64,000 nucleotides of DNA, taken from assembly GCF_037042905.1 (NCBI RefSeq), contig NC_087249.1:51862901-51926900 (forward strand). Direction: 5' to 3'. Each line of letters starts with the position of its first letter. Within the stretch, counting starts at the first letter, position 1. This document shows, piece after piece, positions 1 to 12,739 of this stretch. The position numbers and the translations under genes are program-made. The notes beneath the pieces are model-generated. The model did not search any database and was not told the DNA's origin. It saw nothing but the letters and a program-made list of their open reading frames with translations. This DNA is from Lytechinus pictus (Eukaryota > Echinodermata > Echinoidea > Temnopleuroida > Toxopneustidae).

Positions 1-1601
1 TCCTGGGCCTGCTGACACCATTATTCTTGTCTCGTGAATTAATCATAACTTACATGCATGATGATGAATGTTCATAATATTGCATGGTTTTATTGATATA
101 TGAAATGAAGTATGATCGATTGATATATTCTGTATGTTCTAGATCTTGTGGTTATGAAACTTTTCAATGGTTATTCTCTTTCAACTCTTATTATTAATAA
201 CACATATTTTGTGTGATATAGAAGAGTGTTGTTCATTTTAAAGGGGATGCAAGAATGACAACTAAGCTCAAGAAAATGACCCCCATTTCAGATCTTAGCA
301 CTACCAAATTAGAAATCCAAACTTCCAAGCACATGATCCTTTCCTTACATATCCCCCCCCCACCCCGGCATATTTACTAACTTCAATTCAAATTTATGAA
401 TTCATATTTTGAAACGTGTCATTCATTTATTTTTAAAATGATTATTTGTGGGTATGATATGCAATTTCGATACTGATTTTTCATTTTAATTCTTTGAAAA
501 AATGTTGCAGGGAATTTTGTTGTTGTATCTGACTTAGTCAGTTTCTTGAACTGTGAAATAATCTATAGGTACAGATGCCTTTAAATACAGGACACTGGCA
601 TATTGCTTTCATTAATGCAACAGCACTCCTAAGCACAAGGGGGCAGTATACTATTAATAAAACAATGGTGATGGGGCAATTTAAAAGTGGTCATTTTAGT
701 TAATAATATTAAACTCTGATAATTTCGGAAGAATTCAAATTAAACTATTACATAATGCCCTGGATTCATTTTCATATCGGCGCCTCCTAGTTGTAAAGAC
801 TTCCTAACCCCAGCCAATCCGAATTGAAATTTGAACACATGCCTGATTTGTGTCTTGGGTATTGTAGTAATCTTTGTGTTGGGGTGGTTTAATGTCAGTG
901 CAATATTTGTCAATGCACTAATGCTACTCAGTTATTGAGTTAGAGATGCAATAGATCCTAGAAATTTTGTATAATTTAGCTTTATCTGTGACCGTTAGTA
1001 GTATCTGTATACCCATTTTGAGTTTTAAACTCCTAAGATTTGTGAGTTTTCAATGTCTAATTGTATTGTACTTTAGGATGTATTATTGTTTTATTTGAAA
1101 TTTCTACAGGATATTCCATAGATAGAATTTACCACCTGATGTTATTTTTATCATTTATTGAAAAAGGAACATAGGAGGATAGCATTAAATACTTGCTTAA
1201 TATCTGCACCCCTTCCCCACCCTACACATTTAAAAATGAATAAGATCTTTTTCTTACAGAATTGGTAAATCTATTTTGGATGCCCTTTTATGATCTACTT
1301 CAGAATCCTGTTTTTTTTTGTTCTATTGCTTTTAGTACAAAGGCATCAGTTTATGTATCTTTGAAAATATTTGAAAAACCAAGAACAAAATTTGGTACTC
1401 TTATCCTGTCAATTGTGATTAATTATTTATCGTAATGAATGTTCGTATATCATTATTGGTATGGCTGCTGGCAGGGTTTAGTATTCCGTTCTGTTGCTTG
1501 CGTTTGTTTGATATTCATATCTGCTCTAATATCACATATGTATTTGACCTGGAGCATAGAACAGGATTGTTAATTGTTTTGTATTTTGATTATTTCTTCA
1601 G
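1..1601 (+). other. intron sequence upstream of the FAT-like terminal exon
   Basis: AT-rich DNA without a convincing coding segment. It ends in a pyrimidine-rich acceptor (ttatttcttcag, AG at 1600-1601) directly before the FAT-like exon, so at least its right part is intron. A short C run lies near 352-364. I see no other exon, RNA gene or complete repeat. Confidence 0.6.
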
Positions 1602-2230
1602 GATTTCAGTGGGATTACAGTGACTGGGTTCAGCATCCTGAAGCCCTCAACAACATTCCTGAGATCCCCCCTAGAGCTCCCAGAGACAGCCCCACCAACG
1701 TCTCCACCACCACATCCCACATCAACGAAGACGATGACTACGAGACAGAGGACGATGAAGACGAGTACGTGGGCGGGGACGACACCGACTACCCACCGGA
1801 AAACGACGACATGCCCATCGCCAGAGCGGCCCAGCACTTCCGGCGCGAGCTGGAGAACTACCCACCAATGGACGATTACAACGGGTTGCCGTTGAACGCC
1901 ATCAACATGCACCCGGGTCATTACTTGCCATCCCACGGAGGTAGCACTTTGGAGGTCCCGCCGGACTACGAGGGCACCGGAGGCTCACTGGACCACGAGA
2001 CCACCCCGTTCTTAGTCCCGCAGAGGAATCACCTGGCAAGGGGGCCGGACTACCGCCGACCAATCAGTGACATTTCGCAAGATGCGCTCTCCATGTCGAT
2101 GTACACGTCGACAAACGCGTCTTGCTCCGACGTGTCGGCTCTAGAGCCGGACAGTGAGATTAATTTAAGTGAATTTGAGTTTGACATTGAGGACCATTTG
2201 ACAAATCTACAAACAAGTACTGATGTGTAG
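1602..2230 (+). CDS. FAT-like protocadherin, terminal coding exon (cytoplasmic tail), partial gene
   Basis: This exon encodes the last 208 residues of a large atypical cadherin of the FAT1/2/3 type, a plasma-membrane adhesion receptor; only the intracellular tail is present. It begins after the acceptor AG at 1600-1601, with two bases completing a split codon, and ends at TAG 2228-2230. Visible traits are an opening FQWDYSDW motif like the WD-SDW motif of FAT tails, an acidic Asp/Glu/Tyr stretch around residues 35-60, proline- and tyrosine-rich linkers, a serine-rich segment with SDVSAL, an acidic segment, and C-terminal STDV, which fits a class I PDZ ligand (S/T-x-V). The order of these blocks matches the end of vertebrate FAT1/FAT3. 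Cadherin, EGF and laminin-G domains must lie to the left of the window. The first two listed ATG/TTG starts are irrelevant because this is an internal reading frame. Family assignment is firm; which FAT paralogue is not. Confidence 0.85.
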
Positions 2231-3425
2231 GATGAAGCTGATTGACGGGGAATTATCTAAAGACTAAAACTGAAGGAATGCATTGGCCTATGCTTCTCAA
2301 GACCATGTGATCATATACAAGGCTATGGAGACAGTGTTATACACGAAGCTTACTGGAAGTAACATCCAATACCATTTGCATACTAACATTTTGTAGTGCA
2401 TTATGAGCTTGCATCCTTTTCTTGTCTTCTTTGCATATCTCGTGATGACTTGATCAATGAAATACCATTAAGATTTATCAGACTTTAGATTCATGTCAAC
2501 GGTACTTCCGCTGCTTAATGTTTCATAAAATACTTGGGGATTCTAGTCACTGGAATATCACTGATCTTCAAAAAGTGAAACCCCAAATTTAAATACTTTC
2601 AAAATTTGTCTAGAAATTCATGTACATGAAAGCTCGTAAGATATGTATGTATATTTGGATATTATTTAGTAAAAAAAAAAATGTACAGACGGCTCAAAGT
2701 ATTCAATGATTTTACATACTTAATCTTGTATCACAAAACAAGGTATTGACATATATATTTATATGAAAAAGATACAAAAAATACTTGCACGTTCGAATTA
2801 GTGTTCAATATGTTATAGGATGATGTATATTGTATTGTATTGATATAGAGATGAGCTGAAATGTTGTGTCAAGACTATTTAGTAATTTTGAAACCGATTT
2901 CATATATGAATTCACCACTCGTAAGAATTGACAACAAATTAGAAGATTAAGCATTAGAACAGAATTAGGTCCTGTTCCATGGAACCCATTATCAATTGCA
3001 CGTTACAAGCTACTGAAATCGTGCCATCCAATTGGCTGAGAACATATTTGTTGTAGAACCGTAACGTAGGATATTGATGGTAAAGTTATATGATACAGTC
3101 TTGTACTGGAATTGCATCAGATTGTTACTTTGACAATTTATTCCTCATTTGAAGTATATTTATATTATTTGTTAAAAAAAAAGAAAATATATACATTTTG
3201 TTTTTTTATATTTTCTTTAAATATGAAGAAAATATCTTTAATCATGCTTATCTGCATGTTTATAACACACACAAACACTCTCAGTACCTTGCTTGTGTAT
3301 ATGCAAGAAAGAACATAGTACAATTTTGTTTTTCTTATGTTATGTTTTTGTATATATAAGCTCTCAGTACAACTTTGTGATCTAAAAATTCACTTATTTC
3401 TTGAATGATGAATAAAAGATTATTA
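2231..3425 (+). other. probable 3'UTR of the FAT-like gene
   Basis: AT-rich non-coding sequence between the FAT-like stop codon and the first good poly(A) signal at 3411. Its length of about 1.2 kb is plausible for an animal 3'UTR. Later AATAAA copies (for example near 4428 and 7599) could serve longer isoforms. Confidence 0.5.
3411..3416 (+). promoter_or_regulatory. candidate poly(A) signal AATAAA for the FAT-like gene
   Basis: AATAAA followed within about 30 bases by a T/G-rich stretch (ttattgtttttgatgtg), the usual layout of an animal cleavage and polyadenylation site. It lies on the coding strand 1.18 kb after the stop codon. Confidence 0.45.
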
Positions 3426-6400
3426 TTATTGTTTTTGATGTGATTCTTCTCTAGTACTCTCTGTTCAGGATGAAATTCTGACTGCTGTATGTATATATCT
3501 GCTATGGGATGTATGATACCAAGTCAAATTCAGCTTAAAAGCAGGTTTGTCTCTTTTAATATTTGTTTTTACCAGCGATTGCCTCTGTTGTGGCAAGGAG
3601 CGTACACTGATTGTTTTCACTTTTTAGGATGATTTATCTTTTATAATTTCCTTCTCTGTTTTCTGAGAAGACATAATCATGATGATTTATTTTGTTTTTA
3701 ATCTTATGCAAATAATGACAATCGTGGGTGCATGATAATGACTACTTTTCTAATGATTTATTGAAATAATGGTGGCTATATTGTAATGTGAGTATTTGGA
3801 ATAGGGCTTCTTTGTATTGTTAGAGCAATGTATAGCAGATGTTCATGTTTAGTCTCGATACTGTGTAGTAGATTTTTTAATGTTTTTGAGCCGATTTTCA
3901 TCACCTTCAGAACATTCTATATTTTTTTTGTTCAGGGATGTGATTTAAAGCGTGACTATCATTCTATTTTGTTCTCAAACTTCATACTTTTTTTTCAGGA
4001 AAGGAGTTCTTTCCCCCTCAAATTTTTTTTTTTTTAACACATACCATGTACTTCCTTTAATCTGAGAATATTATTTTTGAATGTGAAGAAAGAACTTGCT
4101 CCAGTGACTTGGCAACTTTATGTCATTTGAGTTTATAGGAACAGGGGAAGCGCAACTTTTTATCGGTTAAAGATAAACTTAGTGACGATAAAATGACATC
4201 ACTTGAAACTACTTCTTAATATATCCATTTGGATAGTACTTGGTTAGATTTTGTGGACCATACATCAATAGCACAGTCACTCTGAAAATGTTATGCAAAA
4301 ATTGCTGTTGTCTCTTTTGCTTGCTAACTATTTCGGTCATCATGAACATAGGAACTCGCGGCAGGTGTAGTTCCTTTTATCTCCAATTTGGTTGTCATCT
4401 ACATGTACATGTATGGACCTCCTGCTCTGAATAAAGTAGTAAATCTTAATTAAAAGCACATCTTGAACAAGGTTAATAGCATTGTTCACAATGGCAGCAT
4501 ACACAGCCACATTCTCACAATACACCTCTTCAATTTACCATGGAAGTGAATCACCCGCAAGGTTGTACTACATTTTGCTATTTTTGTATTTTAAGAACAA
4601 AGTGGTGTTCAGTGATACTTGGTCCTAGAAGCATATCAGGTTATCATTCAAATGCTGGTTTTTCAGTTGTATTTTGAAGTGATGTGATTTATATTGTCAC
4701 TGATTCTATATTTTTTCTCATTCAAATATTTGAAACTTTCCCTTATTTCATACATTCTATTATATTGATGTCACCTGGATGTTGGGTATATATACCAGTA
4801 AAATAAAATAATTTTACACTTTTTTGATGGTGTAATGTATGAAGCATTTTCATTAAAAAAAAGGATGCAATATATACCCCCATCTATTCCTGAGTTTGCA
4901 TTTTCCATACTTTCTTCTTTTTTTTGTCAAACCAAGCAGCATTCATCCTGTTTCATTATCAGATTATTAACCCAGCAGCATTTTATTCATCTTGAATTGT
5001 CATGTTATTGATTTTATTGATGATTGCATAATTTCAGAAAAAAAAACTACTTGGTGATTTGTTTTAACTTGAATGATATTGCTGTATGAATAGTCCATTA
5101 GTTTAATACATGTACATGTGTAAGTAGAGAACGGGGCCAATACTGAAGTCTTAAGTAGTCACAATTATAAAATAGCTGCCACCAGTGTTTATGTATAAAA
5201 TATAAAAAAATATATATCAGGAAATAATTGTATTCAGCGGTAATGACAATTCAAAGTGACGATTGATGTCCACAATCACATTTCACTTATTGTATTCAGG
5301 ATTTGGGAGATAAAAAGATATATATAATCATTCATGAAAATTGTATTCATTTTGAACATTTTATGGAGAGCCATTATGGTATATCTTGAACTAGACTAGT
5401 GATAATCTCATTTGTATAGAAGCAATATTTTGTTATCCAACACAATGGCTTGTTTTTATTTACTCAGTATTAGAGTATTCAAGATTGCTTCCCAGCTTGG
5501 TTGACCAACCGAATCTTCCATTCTTTAGCTTTCTTCCCTCAGCTACACCTCGGGACGTCACTGCTCACGTTACAAATACCTCAGATATCTAGTCAGCAAA
5601 AAAAAAACTCTCAAGATTCCAGCAGTAGTGCCCTTCTGCCTGTAAATTCATTTGAAAGCTTCAAGATTTTCACTTCCAAATCAGCTGGTTGCCATAGCAA
5701 TAAAAAATGGCGGATGCAAACAAACTACTTGATTATTAATGTCTAATGTTACAGCTAACAATATACAGTGCAGTGGTACGTCAATTGCTTGTCCTGTCTT
5801 AACTCACTAGGGGGACTTATTTAGATTTGAAATTCATTTGGGTTTTAATAACGGAGAATCGTGATCAGGTCATCTGCATGATAATCAACCTGTATTTTTC
5901 TCTTAAAGATTTGTGAATATAGGGCTCAAGGAATTGAAGCGTATTATGTATGGAGGCCTTGTAACATAAATGTTGCAATCAATCATACAATAAACTTTAG
6001 AATAAATGCAAGCCCTTGCAAACCATGTACTAAAGTTGTTGATGTCAGTTGTATTCCATCGATTTTACAGGTCACATATCTTACAAGATAAAGCGTTTGG
6101 CTTAAAGTATCTGTTCGAGACGATAGCAATTTCTTAAAGAGGGCATTCATGGGAACAGTTATGACTGCTGACTGATTTTTCTCACTGAGCATTTTCTTCC
6201 ATGCCTGAATCTGGACAGTCGTCTGTGTTTTTTGTTTCCCTTTTAACATGGTTCTTCTATGGCCGGACCATTCTAGTCATCAGCTTGCGCACCATTCTTT
6301 TTGACTCCTTATCTTTTTTTCCTCTGAAAAAGAGATATTGACAAATAGCTTAGCCATTTCAATGCACAAGTATCAACTTATAAAATGTGTGTATTCTGTT

Positions 6401-8334
6401 TAACTCCTAATCATGCCTGTTATTTGAATACGACTGCACAAAATCCATTTGACATGGACCTTCTTTAAGCTTAAGTTATTTTTAAGTGAATCTCACCTTT
6501 TTTGAAATAGCCTTTTTGGATTTTTAAGGCAATCATTCTTATTTTCCTATAATTGTTAAATCATTCATTTTAACAATTTGTGTTTTTTTTTTCATTGTTC
6601 AACCAAAAAAAAAATGCTTCCAGATTACTGGCTCCGGTTTTTTTTCTTCATTTTGAAAACATGTAGATAACTCTGTCTTTATAAATGTGCATCGGCAGAA
6701 CCGGCTTTCTGCTGCTGTGAAAATTTTCACCAAAGCGTTTCTTACTTTATGTGATTTATTTTTTAATGTAGGATGATAATGATGATGATGGTGATAAGTT
6801 TGTATTGATTGTTTGCAATAGTACTTACAAATAGGCTTGTCTGTCTTGTATATTCCAATCTATTTATATAGTCATTTTCCTCGAGATATTATTGGTCTTG
6901 AGAAATAATGTTATTCTTCCCTACAGTACTTCTCAGCGTAATGCATCCCTCTATTTTTAGTCTTCAGGGATATTACAATTTTACCTTTATCCAATAAAGA
7001 CAATATATTAAGAGATTGGTATCAAGAGAGGTATTGCAGAGTTAAGGAGTGATTAGCTTGTCATTCATTCCTCTCAAAATTAATGATCTGTTTATATCTT
7101 GCATCTGCTTTAAAGTAAATTTTCAAATTTCTTCAATAAATTTGACGTATCAAACTGGTGTAAATGAGATTCCATTTTTTACCACTCCATGATATTGCAT
7201 GCATTATTCATTGTACATTACCATTGTAATTTATACTTCTGCAATTAAGATATCGATATGCATAAGAATAAATTTAAAAAGAATACTTCAGACATTTAAG
7301 CCTTTTGTTGAAAAAAAGTACCTTAATTTATTATGTATTTTTGCCTTTGTGTTGTATGTATGGCTCATTTAGCACTAATTTCTTTATGAATTTAAGTGAA
7401 AAACAATCAGTGTTTTTAATAAAAATGAAAGTTTTTGCATAGTTTTATGTCATCAGAAATTGTGATTTATTGTATGAAGCATTTGTTTCTCTTTTGTTTT
7501 TTTATTATTGAAATATCGCCAAACATGTTCTGTTCTTGCAAGGTTTTGTGTAGCACTATTGTATTTTGTTCATTTCATTGTAGATACTGAGATGTGTCCA
7601 ATAAATACAATAACGTGTACACGTACATTGCAGACTTGTTTCTCTTTCATCATTTTTTTGCAGAGTTTTGGAGAATGTTTCATTAAGGACCCTTGTCGGA
7701 CGGTTTTCACTGAATAATTTGCTATGAGCCAATCAGATGCAAGGATTTCAGTAACTTATAACAGTTGTCAGTGAAAATCCAACCCTCCATTTGTATCATG
7801 AAATGCTCCCCTTCCTTAGATACATACATTCAGGATTGACAAACAGAGACCTAACTGAAAACCTTTTTTTTCAAGGAAAAATATGTTAGAAAATCATCAA
7901 CATATTTTTAATGCATATCTATTGAGATGTTTGGTGTTATTTTGCTTTATGGATAAAGTTTAAAAGAAAAAAGTTAAATAGTTTTCAAAGTCTGTAGGTG
8001 TTAATGAATATTTTGGTACCTATGTCTCAAAATCGTAAAAAATTGAGTTATGTCCTTCTGTTTGTCAACTCTACTTGTTTAAGACGTTAGTACTTTCTGT
8101 TAGTGAAGTTAGTAATGCATGTGATGAGTGTTATGAACATGGGTCTGTTGCATTACACTTACATAATTTTGCCATCGGATCCAAGTCGATATGGTTAAAC
8201 ACACCGGAACGCAATTTGACTTTGTCAGAACCAGTGCATCAAAGAAATATAATTGAAAATTATAAACCTGGTAAAAACCAATAGATTTTACTATTCATAT
8301 TTACAATTTTCACATAAAATTAAATTTCAAACCT

Positions 8335-8494
8335 GGGGCTCCATATCATAAAGCATTACAACTATGATGGTAACTTGGCCATTCATGGCAACTACCTTGG
8401 CAATAGGGCTCAGCAGCCAATCAAAATCAAGGTTACCATGGTAGTTGCCATAATGGTATAGTTACAACTTATAATTCTTTATGAAATGGCCACC
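8335..8494. repeat. fold-back MITE, GGGGCCCGTTTCATAAAG-type family, degenerate copy
   Basis: The left arm (ggggctccatatcataaag) is complementary to the right arm (ctttatgaaatggccacc), and the inner arms pair through a CATGGTAGTTGCCAT-like core. Between them is the CAGCCAATCAAAATCAAGG motif. The same design occurs at 34378-34519, 49437-49595 and, more loosely, 25244-25442 and 31125-31392, so this is a dispersed family. Confidence 0.7.
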
Positions 8495-10030
8495 TGGAAT
8501 TAAAGAAATTAAACTAAACTGAAGACAATCAGACTTTGCAAACCCGATATCATCCGTAGGCTTTTACAATTTAGCCCCACGCCATATACGATGACACTTT
8601 AAGTTTAGTGCTATCTTGGGGGAGAGGCAAAGTTGTAAATAAAATATGGCGGCCTACACGGAACAGGATGATATTGTATCATTGCAACAATGATAGTGAT
8701 GACCTATCATGAATGCAACAGGACCTGTGATCATGTATGAGTGATAAATGTAAATAATCAAGGAAAGTGATAAGAAAATGTTTTGAAAGATAGTAAAAAA
8801 AAAAACACATCAAGACACAAGAGAATACATCATATTGTATATAATCATTGATATATTATTTCCATCATAATATCTGAAGCTCTTATTCACAAAAGTGATA
8901 AACATTTTAAATAATAATAATATATGAACATCATAAGGAGTTGTAAACAAAGAAAAAATCATTAATATTTTCTTCCTGAAGGTTACTATCAAATAAAGGA
9001 ACAGCTCAAATAATCAAATAAAGAGACAGTTAAATAAGAAAATAGTAAACTTAAAAAGGCACTACATTAGCAAATTGTGTTTTTTTTTTTTAACCAAAGG
9101 AGATGAATACTCATTTGCATATTTTCAGTTCCAACACCCCCCCCCCCCCCATATTAACAATGCAAAACAAAATTAAGACACATGATTCCTTTGAATGTAA
9201 TTGATGGAAACAAACTTCTACCTTTACATGAGCTAAGTTCCTTCTTGCTATTGATAAGCAATACAAAGGTTTTATGACATGCAATACAATCTTTGAGTCC
9301 TAGACAACTTGCTTTGGCGATGAATTTCCTAAGAAATGATACAACTAACATGTGTGACATAGTCATAAGAAACACACACTGAAATATGACTAAAAGTGAG
9401 GCCATGCATTTCATGAAACAGAACAAAAGATTTTCGCTGACTACATCACACTGAGCCAATCAGATGCAGGATTTCAGTAGCTTAAAACACATAGTTAGTG
9501 AAAATCACTATTTGTCTCATAAGGTGCTCCCAAAATCTCCTTTTCTCCAATAAGTTGTTAAGTTGCTTAATCACAAAAAATGAATACCCTGTCAAAAAAG
9601 GTTACTAAGTCTCAACAACAGATGTTGGGGCGTTTGGTTGTGAGCACATTCCACAGAGCAATGGTCACCCACTGCCAATCACTTGTGTTAATCATTACAT
9701 ACTCTAAATTGGCAATGTGATGAACAAACAATAAAAATCACTTTTGGAAAATGCAAATTGGCAATTTGTCATTACGTTTCTATCATGATACATCTGGCTC
9801 ATATTACAGAGTATATCAATTAAGTTTGTCAAAGAAACATGGTTGTTGCCAATTTTGAGTTGCCAATTTGAGGAGCAAACACAAATCATTAATCTAGACC
9901 TAATAAAATATGTGTAGCATACCATGGGTCAATGGTGACGAGAACAGTGGGTACTTGTAAATACTGCTAAAGTGAACATCTACTGTTTAAGAGAATTGTG
10001 CAACACTTGGCTACCCATTGTCATCTAATA

Positions 10031-10279
10031 TAGACAATGGGTGATTTCAAGTCCGGTGTTGGCCTTGGTGTTGGTGTTAAAATTTGGATTGCTTCCCCTA
10101 GCTCGAAAACCTATTCAGAGTCTGTAAAACTGATCCAGATCACATTATTGACACCTCAACAACTAGTGAGTGACTTTTCAGGACCATGTTCATTTTATGT
10201 TTGGTGTTGTACTCCTGTAAAAATTGACCCAACACAAACACCAAAAGGTCAACACTAAACTTGAAATCACACAATGGTA
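10031..10279. repeat. fold-back repeat, about 250 bp
   Basis: Inverted arms: caatgggtgatttcaagt at the left and acttgaaatcacacaatgg at the right, with inner GGTGTTGG / CCAACAC complementarity. A 73-residue open frame across it is a by-product of the symmetry, not a gene. Confidence 0.65.
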
Positions 10280-12739
10280 TAGCACACCTACATGCAGTTA
10301 AGGCAAGTTATCAAAAGTCTGTGCTGCATTTACTCGGAGGTTCCATGACATTTGCTCCGGCGACCATTGCTCCACTCTATTCCACCCACTAATCAAATGA
10401 CCAATTCAACCCTGGGTTTGACACTATACCCTATCCTAAACCTAACATAAAACCCTGCAGTGCAAGTCCAAAAATATCTATGTCCGACCCCATATATGTG
10501 GGACCTTCATGAAATTTACTGTCTCTGATTTCTGGTTCTTTTGACAGTCTGTAATGCTCTCAAATGACCATGACTTGGTCAGTTTTTGAAGTAAAGAAAA
10601 ACTTGAAAAAAATGGGGGGGGGGGGGGTCGAATGTACAAAAAGGTTATTTTACTGAATTGCCCTATTGCAAACCTAACCCTACATATTAGACGAAATTAA
10701 GGCTCGGAGAAAACTGTCATAAGAGCAAATGTCGTGTCACTATACTAGAAATCCTAGGTATAAGGATGCTTTGCGTCTTTTCATCGCAGCTTTCAAGTCG
10801 TCTCCATTGTTTTGTCTATGGTGTCTGTGATGATGTGTAATGGAAAGCTACTTGCATGATTCCTACAGGAAATATGCTGCTCTGACCTTTGACCAGATGA
10901 CTAGGTATGGATAGTTGATCATCTCCACATTTTGAGGAGTAAGCATATCCGAGGACATGGGAAAAACATCAAAACATTCAGATTATACAGCAAAGAATTT
11001 GTGAACAAAAAGGCACAGATTTCTCTACAAAATTTCACAAATATAAACAAATTTGTCTTTTTGAACTTCAAACAGAGATGAGATGGACATTAACAATTCA
11101 TGAAGCTTGTCGTATTTTTTCTCCAATTTTTGGAGAGTAAGTTGTCAAGCATTACTCATGTGCAATATCATTATGATAAAACATGTATTTGAATAACAAT
11201 ATTGATAAAAACAAAATATTAAAAAATACTATGAAGTGGGAACATTGTCTTCATGGTTCTATAACACGCTTAATATACTATGTCATATGTAACATATTGC
11301 TTTTTACATGTACTTCTTGAATAAAACTATTTTCTCTTTTAAAAATAATTCCAAGTTTGCCAAAGTACTGCCATTAAGAATAATCTGCCGTGATTTCATA
11401 AAAAAAAGGTACTCTCCGAACCTAACAGATCATTTAACATTGCCGTAGCTATGCCTGGATGTAAATTATAATGAAAGACTCATTTTTTCAGGCTTCATTC
11501 ATTTGGGTTAAAAAAGGGAATCACAGCAGATTATAAAAATAGTAATGTATGTTATAAAAAGATAATCAAATGCAAAAGATTTCTAAATATACATGTACCG
11601 GTAACAATATAATAACATAGGGAATTTGTATAATGCACATATATCCACCTTTTTAGGTGGTCAAGGCGCTCCAATATTACCCCGGCTAAGCTAGTCTACC
11701 AATTCCGGTGCTCACCATTCTTTGAAGAATTACTTTCTCTAATATTAGTACAGTACTTTCAAGTTTTGTGTCATTGATTTTTCAGTGCTACATACTCCTG
11801 AATGACGAGGAAATGCTATTTTAACACTTGCTGTATACACACTCTTTTTCAATGTGATACAGTATATTATTTCCTGATGCCATCTAAGAAACAAGTTCTA
11901 CCAGTGCTAACCTACTGTGCAATATGAATACTATACATATTACAATATACCGGTACATGTACATGTATACTACATACATGACAATGCAAAAGCTGATAAA
12001 AGAAAAGTAAACAAAATAAATTAATAATTCCCCATTTCATGCTGTATTGTGCTGTAGGAGAAACATATTAAAAAACATAATAATAATAATAGCTTTCTCT
12101 TAATATTAGCACAAAAGTTATATCCAAAGATTTTTGGAAGGGGGAAAATACATCGCAAAATTATATCAATATTAAATATTTGGCTCATTTCCCTCAAATC
12201 CTTTTTTTTTTTTTCTGCTTTTATCAAAACCAATTTATCAGGTAAACTTCCCCTTTAAAACTCTACAGGTACTATTCCAGGTGGCCAATATTGCAAGAGA
12301 TCATACACATTTTAAATCTTTCTTAAAATAAGTACTTACTGTCACATATGAAATACCTTACCTTACTCAATCCCATACTTTCATCATAAAAGCATTATAT
12401 ATCACATATACACATAAATACTGTTATAAAAAAATTGTAAGATTGCAATCACGTTAGAACAGAGAACATTGCTCAACCCTCACATTGTCCATCTCACACA
12501 ACATCTTTGGCTTGTAGATGCATTATTTCGAAAACGAAATGGGATGAAATAGGCTTTTGATGAAGTATATGCAGCCATCGTATTTGTCCTAAATTTCTTC
12601 TCATTGGCTGGCTCAATTGACTTACGCAACAGTCCCATTAAAGAAATGAATCCCAATGCGATCGATGGTGTGTCGTTGGTAAAGAACTTTAAGCTTATGT
12701 CAGTCTGGAGAGTGGGACTGTAGCATATGATTCAATCTA

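Larger units (their letters stand above)
3427..12571. other. gene-poor intergenic DNA between convergent FAT-like and RNF14 genes
   Basis: No exon-like segment was found on either strand; all open frames are short and AT-composition driven. The stretch holds a TGAGCCAATCAGATGCA-containing repeat half twice (about 7718-7790 and 9450-9515), a fold-back at 8335-8494, another at 10031-10279, and C or G homopolymer runs near 9127-9150 and 10614-10627. Parts may belong to long 3'UTRs of the two flanking genes, which point toward each other here. Confidence 0.5.

Noticed and set aside
1598-1936. Minus-strand frame opposite the FAT-like exon
   Set aside because: Shadow of the real exon; Val-rich composition mirrors the acidic/Thr codons of the true frame.
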